From Aquarana catesbeiana (taxonomy: Eukaryota; Chordata; Amphibia; Anura; Ranidae), in the NCBI RefSeq assembly GCF_042186555.1, contig NC_133324.1:136451577-136515576 (forward strand): a stretch of 64,000 nt of DNA, written 5' to 3'. The position numbers and the translations under genes are program-made. Below the pieces are notes generated by a model. That model made no database searches and was not told where the DNA came from. It worked only from the letters and a program-made list of their open reading frames with translations. Below are positions 55,549-64,000 of this stretch, piece after piece. Within the stretch, counting starts at the first letter, position 1; each line of letters opens with the position of its first letter.

Positions 55549-56081
55549 CATGACAAGGTGCTTTGGGGTGGGGGGGCCCACCAAAGCACCCACCCCCCAT
55601 GTTGAGGGCATGCGGCCTGGTACAGTTAAGGAGGGGGGGGGCGCTCGCTCGTCCCCACTCCCATTCCTGACCGGCCGGGCTGCGTGCTCGGATAAGGGCC
55701 TGGTATGGATTTGGGGGGGGACCCCCACGCCGTCCATACCAGACCCAAGGGCCTGGTATGCTCTTGAAGGGGGGAACCCATGCCGGTTTTTTATTTAAAA
55801 TTTGGCGCGGAGTTCCCCCTCAAGATCATCTGAGCACAAGTCGCATGCCGAAGTCGGATCATGCGAGACGGCGATCTGACTTTGATCCGACTTCAATGAT
55901 AGTCAATAGGCTGAATTAGGATCAAAGTCGGACCAAAGTAGTACAGGGAGCATTTCTAAAGTCGGAACGACTTGTGTCGGACCAGTTAGGACATCTCCCA
56001 TAGGGAAACATTGAATTTCACACGTCATGCGACATGAGCTCCCAATGTCGGAGCGTTTGTCGGACCATTGTGAACCCAGCC

Positions 56082-56450
56082 TCAAGCAGAGTTCCACCCA
56101 AAAGTGGAACTTTCGCTTATCTGATCCCCCCAGGTGCCACATTTGGCACCTTTCGAGGGGGGGGGTTGTGGATACTTCCGGGAGACCGGGCCGCTAGCGA
56201 AGTACGTCAGCAGCTCAGTCCATTTCCTCTCCCCCTTCTTACCGGGCCAGTGAAAGAGCGCAGCATGCTTTGCACATGCACAGTGGGAACCCAGCCGTGA
56301 AGCTGAAAGGCTACAGGGCCGGGTTCACTTACCGGCAATGGCGGCGGCAGCACCTGACAGCCGATGGAAACATCAGCTGCGGTGCCGACATCGCTGGACT
56401 CCAGGACAGGTAAGTGTCCTAATGTTAAAAGTCAGCAGCTACAGTATGAC
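56082..56450. mobile_element. TTAA-type MITE (AAAGYGGAGTTCC family), copy 3, right end lost
   Basis: CAGAGTTCCACCCAAAAGTG at the left and GTCAGCAGCTACAG near 56,430 match the 15,363 and 19,864 copies. The final GTGGAACTCCGCTTTAA is missing. The fold-back element inserted at or beside its left edge. Confidence 0.7.
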
Positions 56451-56819
56451 ATCACCCTGTATGGGTGGGATCTGTCAGCTTTGGCATTGCTGAATTTGGG
56501 CAGTAAGCTGGGTGTGCACTTCACTGTATGGGGCGGACGGCCAGGTAAGAAGCTTTAATACAAAAAAGACAAAGTATGTCTCTTACACATTAAAAATCCG
56601 GCCTGTCTGACCATTTATTATTTCCCAGCAAAAAGTAATATTTGTAGATGAAACTGAAACAATATAAAATGAAGTATATTGTAGGGAGAGATCCTCCAAT
56701 CAGAGAGCGTGCTAGAAATCAGTCCAGCTGATGTCTCTCCTGTAAACTCACATGATCTGCTCCTCTCCTCCAATAATGACAGTCAATAGATTACAGCATA
56801 GTCCCGTACTACACCTCCT
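56451..56819. other. No feature recognised
   Basis: Ordinary-composition sequence leading into the CpG-rich patch. Confidence 0.4.
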
Positions 56820-57156
56820 ATAGACCGAACGACCCACCGCCAGCGGCATTCCCAACCAGTGCAGGTGTCACGTCACAGGGGCAGAGGCAGCGGACAGCGC
56901 CGCGCAGCGCCGGCACGGGGGACTGCAGGCAGCTGTCAATCACGCAGTCCAGCAGCAGCAGCAGAAGCGAGAACCCGGGGAGGACAGACATTGTCTAGGT
57001 GAGTGATGGCGGCTGGTAAACCCCCCGTGTCAGTGACCCTGATCTATATCACCATCATTATCTTCATCATCCTCCTCACATCCTCCTCCTCCTCCCACCT
57101 CCCCCTCTATAATAGCAGCCGCACGACTCCCCCTTATATTTCACATCAGGTGGTCA
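56820..57156 (+). CDS. Candidate first exon of a host gene (CpG-rich promoter region), unidentified
   Basis: 56,830-57,000 is locally rich in CpG (for example CAGCGCCGCGCAGCGCCGGC), unlike its surroundings. The ATG at 57,006 has G at -3 and G at +4. It opens MAAGKPPVSVTLIYITIIIF, a small basic start followed by a strongly hydrophobic span of about 20 residues, then a Ser/Thr-rich stretch with one N-glycosylation-type NSS. A donor-like GTCA|GTAAGA at 57,156/57,157 would end the exon after about 50 codons. A second good donor, CTAG|GTGAGT, lies at 56,998, before the ATG, so the patch could instead be a non-coding exon. I do not recognise the protein. It could be chance. Confidence 0.35.
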
Positions 57157-57269
57157 GTAAGATGTGTGACCCGGGACTCAGGTGGGCTCCACCTCGCCGG
57201 CATCCCCCTCTACCGATCCATCCGATCCTCATTATCAGTGCCGCCCGGTACACCGGGACAGAGGCAGTG

Positions 57270-57312
57270 TGTGTGTGTGTGTGTGTGCGGGGAGAGAGAG
57301 AGAGAGAGAGAG
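57270..57312. repeat. (GT)n-(GA)n microsatellite
   Basis: About 10 GT units, a short GC link and about 9 GA units. Confidence 0.9.
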
Positions 57313-57354
57313 ATGGGCACCCCATGGGCCGCTCCGAGCCCTGCCTCCAATCAC

Positions 57355-60300
57355 CGCACATATATACCTTCTATAGATATACACACATATATACCTTCTA
57401 TAGATATATACACATATATACCTTCTATAGACCATATACCTTCTATAGATATACACACATATATACCTTCTATAGATATACACACATATATACCTTCTAT
57501 AGATATATACACATATATACCTTCTATAGATATATACACATATATACCTTCTATAGATATACACATATATACCTTCTATAGACCATATACCTTCTATAGA
57601 TATACACACATATATACCTTCTATAGATATACACATATATACCTTCTATAGACCATATACCTTCTATAGATATACACACATATATACCTTCTATAGATAT
57701 ACACATATATACCTTCTATAGACCATATACCTTCTATAGATATACACACATATATACCTTCTATAGATATATACACATATATACCTTCTATAGATATATA
57801 CACATATATACCTTCTATAGATATACACATATATACCTTCTATAGACCATATACCTTCTATAGATATACACACATATATACCTTCTATAGATATACACAT
57901 ATATACCTTCTATAGACCATATACCTTCTATAGATATACACACATATATACCTTCTATAGACCATATACCTTCTATAGATATACACACATATATACCTTC
58001 TATAGATATATACACATATATACCTTCTATAGACCATATACCTTCTATAGATGGGCGGCACAGTGGTGCAGTGGGTAGCACTCTCGCCTTGCAGTAAGAA
58101 GGGTCGCTGGTTCGAATCCCGACCACGACACTACCTGCCTGGAGTTTGCATGTTCTCCCTGTGTCTGCGTGGGTTTCCTCCGGGTACTCCGGTTTCCTCC
58201 CACACTCCAAAGACATGCTGGTAGGTTAATTGGATCCAGTCTAAATTGGCCCTAGTATAGGTATGAATGTGAGTTAGGGACCTTAGATTGTAAGCTCCTT
58301 GAGGGTATAGGGACTGATGTGAATGTATAATATATATATTTATATGTAAAGCGCTGCGTAAATTGACGGCGCTATATAAGTACCTGAAATAAATAAATAA
58401 ATAAATAAAATAAATAATAGATATACACACATATATACCTTCTATAGACCATATACCTTCTATAGATATACACACATATATACCTTCTATAGATATATAC
58501 ACATATATACCTTCTATAGACCATATACCTTCTATAGATATACACACATATATGCCTTCTATAGATATACACACATATATGCCTTCTATAGATATACACA
58601 CATATATACCTTCTATAGATATATACACATATATACCTTCTATAGACCATATACCTTCTATAGATATACACACATATATGCCTTCTATAGATATATACAT
58701 GTATATACCTTCTATAGATCTACACATATATACCTTTTATAGATATACACATATTTACCTTCTATAGATATATACACATATATACCTTCTATAGACCTAT
58801 AGACCATATACCTTCTATAGATATACACACATATATGCCTTCTATAGATATATACACATATATACCTTCTATAGATATACACATATATACCTTTTATAGA
58901 TATACACATATATACCTTCTATAGATATATACATATATACCTTCTATAGATATACACATTTATACCTTCTATGGATATATACACATATATACCTTCTATA
59001 GATATATACACATATATACCTTCTATAGATATACACATATATACCTTCTATAGATATACACATATATATCTTCTATAGATATACACATATATACCTTCTA
59101 TAGACCATATACCTTCTATAGATATATACACATATATGCCTTCTATAGATATATACACATATATACCTTCTATAGATATATACACATATATACCTTCTAC
59201 AGACCATATACCTTCTATAGATATATACACATATATGCCTTCTATAGATATATTCACATATATACCGTCTATAGATATATACACATATATACCTTCTATA
59301 TATATACACATATACCTTCTATAGAGATACACGTATATAGCTTCTATAGATATACACATATATACCTTCTATAGAAATACACATATATACCTTCTATAGA
59401 AATACACATATATACTTTCTGCAGATATACACATATATACCTTCTATAGAAATACACATATATGCCTTCTATAGATATACACATATATACCTTCTATAGA
59501 TATGCACATATCTACTTTCTGTAGATATACACATATATACCTTCTATAGATATACACATATATACCTTCTATAGATATACACATATATACCTTCTATAGA
59601 TATACACATATACCTTCTATAGAGATACACATATATAGCTTCTTTAGATATACACATATATACCTTCTATAGATATACACATATATACTTTCTGCAGATA
59701 TACACATATATGCCTTCTATAGATATACGCATATATACTTTCTGCAGATATACACATATATACCTTCTATAGGTATACACATATATACCTTCTGTAGATA
59801 TACACATATATACCTTCTATAGATATACACATATATACCTTCTATAGATATACACATATATACCTTCTGTAGATATACACATATATACCTTCTATAGATA
59901 CCTTCTATAGATATACACATATATACCTTCTGTAGATATACACATATATACCTTCTGTAGATATACACATATATAGCTTCTATAGATATATACACATATA
60001 TATACCTTCTATAGAAATACACATATATACCTTCCATAGATATACACATATATACCTTCTATAGAAGGTATATACACATATATACCTTCTGTAAATATAC
60101 ACATATATACCTTCTATAGATATACACATATATACCTTCTGTAGATATACACATATATACCTTCTATAGATATACACATATATACCTTCTATAGAAATAC
60201 ACACACATATACCTTCTGTAGATATACACATATATACCTTCTATAGATATACACATATATACCTTCTATAGAAATACACACATATACCTTCTGTAGATAT

Positions 60301-60390
60301 ACACATATATGCCTTCTATAGATATACACATATATACCTTCCATAGATATACACATATATACCTTCTATAGATATACACACATATATAAA
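57355..60390. repeat. 3-kb minisatellite built on TATATACCTTCTATAGATATACACA
   Basis: Roughly 120 units of 22-29 bases, with variants TATACACACA, TATATACACA, a short ACCATATACC unit, and, towards the right, GTAGATATACACA and AAATACACA. Diversity increases to the right. The many frames repeating IYTFYR or ISIEGIYVY are repeat read-through. A SINE splits it at 58,053. Confidence 0.96.
58053..58417 (+). mobile_element. tRNA-derived SINE
   Basis: A pol III A-box-like GGTGCAGTGGGTAG and a perfect B box GGTTCGAATCC lie in the first 60 bases. A conserved core with GTTTCCTCCGGGTACTCCGG and CACACTCCAAAGACATGC follows, then TAAAGCGCTGCGTAAATT and an (AAATA)n tail. Flanks duplicate ATAGAT. Overall it resembles the V-SINE-like group of fish and amphibians. 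That name is recall. Confidence 0.85.
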
Positions 60391-60618
60391 TACACCTTAT
60401 GCCAGCATACTCATATACTATCTACAAATGCCAGCGTGACTTTATACCTTCTTCAAATAAAGACACGTGCATATACCTTATACAAATACAGGCCTGTCCA
60501 GATATCTTCTACAAATACAAGCACATCTATATACCTTTTACAAATAGGCATGGTCATATACCTTCTACAAATGCCAGCATGACCATATGCATTCTACAAA
60601 TACAAGCATGTCCATTTA
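60391..60618. repeat. Degenerate periodic tail of the minisatellite
   Basis: TATACCTTCTACAAATGCCAGC and related words repeat every 35-40 bases and continue between and beyond the two Tc1-like elements (62,246-62,303 and 63,922-64,000). The array is therefore older than both insertions. Confidence 0.7.
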
Positions 60619-62243
60619 CAGTATCTCACATAAGTGAGTACACCCCTCACATTTTTGTAAATATTTTATTATATCTTTTCATGTGACAACACTGAAGAAA
60701 TGACATTTTGCTACAATGTAAAGTAGTGAGGGTACAGCTTGTATAACAGTGTAAATTTGCTGTCCCCTCCAAATAACAGTACACAGACATTAATGTCTAA
60801 ACCGCTGGCAACAAAAGTGAATACACCCCTAAGTGAAAATGTCCAAATTGGGCCCAAAGTGTCAATATTTTGTGTGGTCACCATTATTTTCCAGCACTGC
60901 GTTAACCCTCTTAGGCATGGAGTTCACCAGAGCTTCACAGGTTTCCACTGGAGTCCTCTTCCACTCCAGGGCGACATCACGGAGCTGGTGGATGTTAGAG
61001 ACTTTGCGCCCCTCCACCTTTGAGGATGCCCCACAGATGCTCAATAGGGTTTAGGTCTGGAGACATGCTTGGCCAGTCCACCACCTCTACCCAGCTTCTT
61101 TAGCAAGGCAGTGGTCGTCTTGGAGGTGTGTTTGGGGTCGTTATCATGTTGGAATATTGCCCTGTGACCCAGTCTCCGAAGGGAGGGGATCATGCTCTGC
61201 TTCAGTATGTCACAGTACATGTTGGCATTCATGGTTCCCTCAATGAACTGTAGCTCCCCAGTGCCGGAAGCACTCATGCCCCAGACCATGACACTCCCAC
61301 CACCATGCTTGACTGTAGACAAGATACACTTGTTTTTGTACTCCTCACCTGGTTGCCATCACACACACTTGACACCATCTGAACCAAATAAGTTTATCTT
61401 GGTCTCATCAGACCACAGGACATGGTTCCAGTAATCCATGTCCTTAGTCTGCTTGTCTTCAGCAAACTGTTTGCGGGCTTTCTTGTGCATCATCTTTAGA
61501 ACAGGCTTCCTTCTGGGATGACAGCCATGCAGACCAATTTGATGCAGTGTGCGGCGCATGGTCTGAGCAGTGACAGGCTGACCCCCCACCCCTTCAACCT
61601 CTGCAGCAATGCTGGCAGCATCATACGTCTAATTCCCATAGACAACTTCTGAAAATGATGCTGAGCATGTGCATTCAACTTCTTTGGTCAACCATGGCAA
61701 GGCCTGTTCTAAATGGAACCTGTGCTGTTAAACCGCTGTATGGTCTTGGCCACCATGCTGCAGCTCAGTTTCAGGGTCTTGGCAATCTTCTTATAGCCTA
61801 GGCTATCTTTATATAGAGCAACAATTCTTTTTTTTTCAGATCCTCAGAGAGTTCTTTGCCATGAGGTGCCATGATAAACTTCCAGTGACCAGTATGAGAG
61901 AGTGAGAGCGATAACACCAAATTTAACACACCTGCTCCCCATTTACACCTGAGACCTTGTAAAACTAACAAGTCACTTGACACCGGGGAAGGAAAATGGC
62001 TAATTGGGCTCAATTTGGACATTTTCACTTAGGGGTGCACTCACTTTTGTTGCCAGCGGTTTAGACATTAATGGCTGTGTGTTGCATTATTTTGAGGGGA
62101 CAGCAAATTTACACTGTTATACAAGCTGTACACTCACTACTTTACATTGTAGCAAAGTGTCATTTTTCGGTGTTGTCACATGAAAAGATAGAATAAAATA
62201 TTTACAAAAATGTGAGGGGTGTACTCACTTTTGTGAAATACTG
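60619..62243 (-). mobile_element. Tc1-like transposon 1
   Basis: Inverted ends starting CAGTATCTCACATAAGTGAG and ending CACTTTTGTGAAATACTG extend about 200 bases with mismatches. The element is flanked by TA (60,617-60,618 and 62,244-62,245). Length 1625 bases, normal for Tc1. The transposase gene on the minus strand is broken. Confidence 0.93.
60862..61872 (-). pseudogene. Tc1 transposase, broken (element 1)
   Basis: The start codon complement is at 61,872 (MAPHGKELSEDLKK). Frames at 61,872-61,798, 61,589-61,359, 61,322-61,041 and 61,044-60,862 lie in different phases. The first catalytic Asp is visible in LWSDETKINLFG, the second in FQHDNDPKHTSK. The third acidic residue is in an SPDLNPIEHLW phrase, now in a different phase, near 61,045. 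The gene has frameshifts and stops near 61,340, 61,590-61,790 and 61,050. The N-terminal paired DNA-binding region is the most damaged. Dead copy. Confidence 0.9.
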
Positions 62244-62519
62244 TACCTTCTACAAAGAGGTATGGGCATATATTCCTTCTACAAATGCCACCATGCCCAT
62301 ATACAGTGAGGGAAAAAAGTATTTGATCCCCTGCTGCTTTTGTACATTTGCCCACTGACAAAGAAATGATCAGTCTATAATTGTAATGGTAGGTTTATTT
62401 TAACAGTGAGAGAGAAAATAACAACAAAAAAACCCAGAAAAACACATTTCCAAAAAGTTATAAATTGATTTGCATTTTAATGAGTAAAATAAGTATGTGA
62501 CCCCTTCGCAAAACATGAC

Positions 62520-63543
62520 TTAGAACTTGGTGGCAAAACCCTTGTTGGCAATCACAGAGGTCAGACATTTCTTGTACTTGGCCACCAGGTTTGCACACAT
62601 CTCAGGAGGGATTTTGTCCCACTCCTCTTTGCAGATACTCTCTAAGTCATTAAGGTTTTGAGGCTGACATTTGGTAACTTGAACCTTCAGTTCCCTCCAC
62701 ATATTTTTTACGGTATTAAGGTCTGGAGACTGGCTAGGTCACTCCAGGACCTTAATGTGCTTCTTCTTGAGCCACTCCTTTGTGGTCTTGGCTGTGTGTT
62801 TTGGGTCATTGTCATACTGGAATACCCATCCACAACCCATTTTCAATGTCCTGGCTGAGGGAAGGAGGTTCTCAGCCCAGATTTCACAGAACATGGCCCT
62901 GTCCATTGTCCCTGTGATGCCGTGATGTTATCATGTCCCCTTAGCAGAAAAACACCCCCAAAGCATAATGTTTCCACCTCCATATTTGATGGTAGAGATG
63001 GATGTTCTTGAGGTCATAGGCAGCATTTCTCCTCCTCCAAACACAGCGAGTTGAGTTGACGCCAAAGAGCTCGATTTTGGTCCTATCTGACCACAACACT
63101 TTCACCCAGTTCTCCTCTGAATCAGTCAGATGTTCATTAGAAAACTTCAGACGGGTCTGTACATGTGCTTTCTTGAGCAGGGGCACCTTGCGGGCGCTGT
63201 AGGATTTCAGTCCTTCACGGCGTAGTGTGTTACCAATTGTTTTCTTGGTGACTATGGTCCCAGCTGCCTTGAGATCATTGACAAGATTCTCCTGTGTAGT
63301 TCTGGGCTGATTCCTCGCAGTTCTCATGATCATTGAAACTCTACGAGGTGAGAACTTGCATGGAGCCCCAGACCGAGGGAGATTGACAGTTATTTTCTGT
63401 TTTTTCCATTTTCAAATAATCTCACCAACTGTTGTCACCCTCTCACCAAGCTGCTTGGTGATGGTCTTGTATCTCATTCCAGCCTTGTGTAGGTCTACAA
63501 TCATGTCTCTGACATCCTTGGACAGCTCTTTGGTCTTGGCCAT
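62520..63543 (-). pseudogene. Tc1 transposase, broken (element 2)
   Basis: Start complement at 63,543 (MAKTKELSKDVRDMIVDLHK). The N-terminal helix-turn-helix part runs to about 63,330 in a broken frame. 63,333-62,941 is open and holds SARKVPLLKKAH and LWSDRTKIELFG: the catalytic Asp is kept but the following Glu is Arg. The second catalytic Asp region falls in a damaged stretch near 62,880-62,940. The third motif reads SPDLNTVKNMWRELK, with the usual PIE replaced by TVK, so the catalytic Glu is lost. 62,702-62,520 gives the C-terminus. Inactive. Confidence 0.88.
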
Positions 63544-63596
63544 TGTGGAGAGATTGGAATCTGATTGATTGATTGATTGATTCCTTCTGTGGACAA

Positions 63597-63687
63597 GTGT
63601 CTTTTATACAGGTAACAAGCTGAGATTAGGAGCAATCCCTTTAAGAGAGTGCTCCTAATCTCAGCTCGTTACCTGTATAGAAGACAC
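63597..63687. repeat. Near-perfect hairpin in the 5' region of Tc1 element 2
   Basis: GTGTCTTTTATACAGGTAAC ... GAGATTAGGAGCA pairs with TGCTCCTAATCTC ... GTTACCTGTATAGAAGACAC, a stem of about 39 pairs with about two mismatches and a 12-15-base loop. It sits between the inverted end and the transposase start. Confidence 0.9.
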
Positions 63688-64000
63688 CTGGGAGCCAGAA
63701 ATCTTGTTGATTGATAGGGGATCAAAAACTTATTTCACTCATTAAAATGCAAATCAATTTATAACTTTTTTCAAATGCGTTTTTCTGGATAATTTTGTTG
63801 TTATTCTGTCTTTCACTGTTAAAATAAACCTACCATTAAAATGATAGACTGATCATTTCTTTGTCAGTGGGCAAATGTACAAAATCAGCAGGGGAACAAA
63901 TACTTTTTTCCCCTCACTGTACCTTCTTCATATACAGACACGGCTATATACCATCTACAGAGAGGCATGGCTATATGTGTCTTCTAAAAACAGACATGAC

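Larger units (their letters stand above)
51742..56081. mobile_element. Fold-back DNA transposon with a CR1 inserted at its tip
   Basis: Left end GGCTGGGTTCACACTGGTCC and right end GGACCATTGTGAACCCAGCC are inverted. The complementarity continues inward for over 550 bases on both sides, including AGTCGGATCAAAGTC and GGCATGGGTTCCCCCT. TTAA (51,738-51,741) and TCAA (56,082-56,085) flank it. An inner palindrome (CCCGACAACC ... GGTTGTCGGG) lies at 52,335-52,600. Without the CR1, the element is about 1.4 kb. GC-rich frames at 52,063-52,515 are not genes. Confidence 0.85.
62304..63919 (-). mobile_element. Tc1-like transposon 2 (different family)
   Basis: Inverted ends CAGTGAGGGAAAAAAGTATT and TTTTTTCCCCTCACTG, each followed inward by a long similar stretch through ACTGACAAAGAAATGATCAG. 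The element is flanked by TA (62,302-62,303 and 63,920-63,921). Length 1616 bases. Confidence 0.93.

Noticed and set aside
58053..58140. Functional tRNA gene
   Set aside because: A and B boxes are present but no acceptor-stem pairing is seen, and the body continues into a SINE core and A-rich tail.
57003..60231. Many frames repeating IYTFYR or ISIEGIYVY on both strands
   Set aside because: Read-through of the 22-29-base minisatellite; only the first 50 codons from 57,006 are kept as a possible exon.

Overview
The window reads as intergenic or intronic DNA of a large, repeat-filled vertebrate genome, most likely an anuran (ranid-like) amphibian. That placement is inferred from the mix of elements seen: a DIRS-type retrotransposon with a LAP2alpha-like gag, CR1 LINEs ending in TATGTAAC, a Penelope-like remnant, Tc1-like elements, retrovirus-like LTR elements, and very many short inverted-repeat (MITE-like) elements with TTAA or TA ends. 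No prokaryotic features, rRNA or stand-alone tRNA genes are seen. Almost every long open frame is transposon coding sequence or a translated tandem repeat. The only candidate host exon lies in a CpG-rich patch near 56.8-57.16 kb.

Layout. 0-2 kb: 5' part of a DIRS-like element (minus strand). 3.1-5.5 kb: LTR element (minus) with an unfamiliar internal ORF, a Lys-type primer binding site and one LTR. 6.8-13.9 kb: decayed retrovirus-like element ERV-A, flanked by the 4-bp duplication AATG, inserted in a MITE and itself carrying a 1.9-kb repeat, a CR1 LINE and a MITE. 14.8-17.4 kb: palindromic MITE cluster. 17.5-18.5 kb: Penelope-like remnant with GIY-YIG residues. 19.9-25.6 kb: MITEs and minisatellites. 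25.6-31.9 kb: mostly AT-rich unassigned DNA with two MITEs.

31.97-45.26 kb is a nested structure. An outer LTR element is interrupted by a nearly complete retrovirus-like element, ERV-B (33,275-43,331). The env-like region of ERV-B is in turn interrupted by a minus-strand solo LTR (39,983-40,686) of the outer element's family. ERV-B has two LTRs of about 1.06 kb that differ by roughly 1% by eye, an intact 524-codon gag, no pol, and a decayed env. This pattern suggests a recently mobilised non-autonomous provirus that depended on another element's reverse transcriptase.

45.9-51.4 kb: an L1-like ORF2 remnant, MITEs, two minisatellites and a 1.76-kb TTAA-ended DNA element. 51.7-56.1 kb: a long fold-back transposon with a nearly full-length CR1 inserted near its tip. 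56.8-57.2 kb: CpG-rich candidate first exon. 57.36-60.4 kb: a 3-kb minisatellite split by a tRNA-derived SINE. 60.6-63.9 kb: two different Tc1-like transposons, both with broken transposase genes.

The genes therefore do not form a pathway. They record successive insertions, and the nesting gives relative ages. Boundaries marked approximate were set by eye from terminal repeats and from alignment of copies inside the window.
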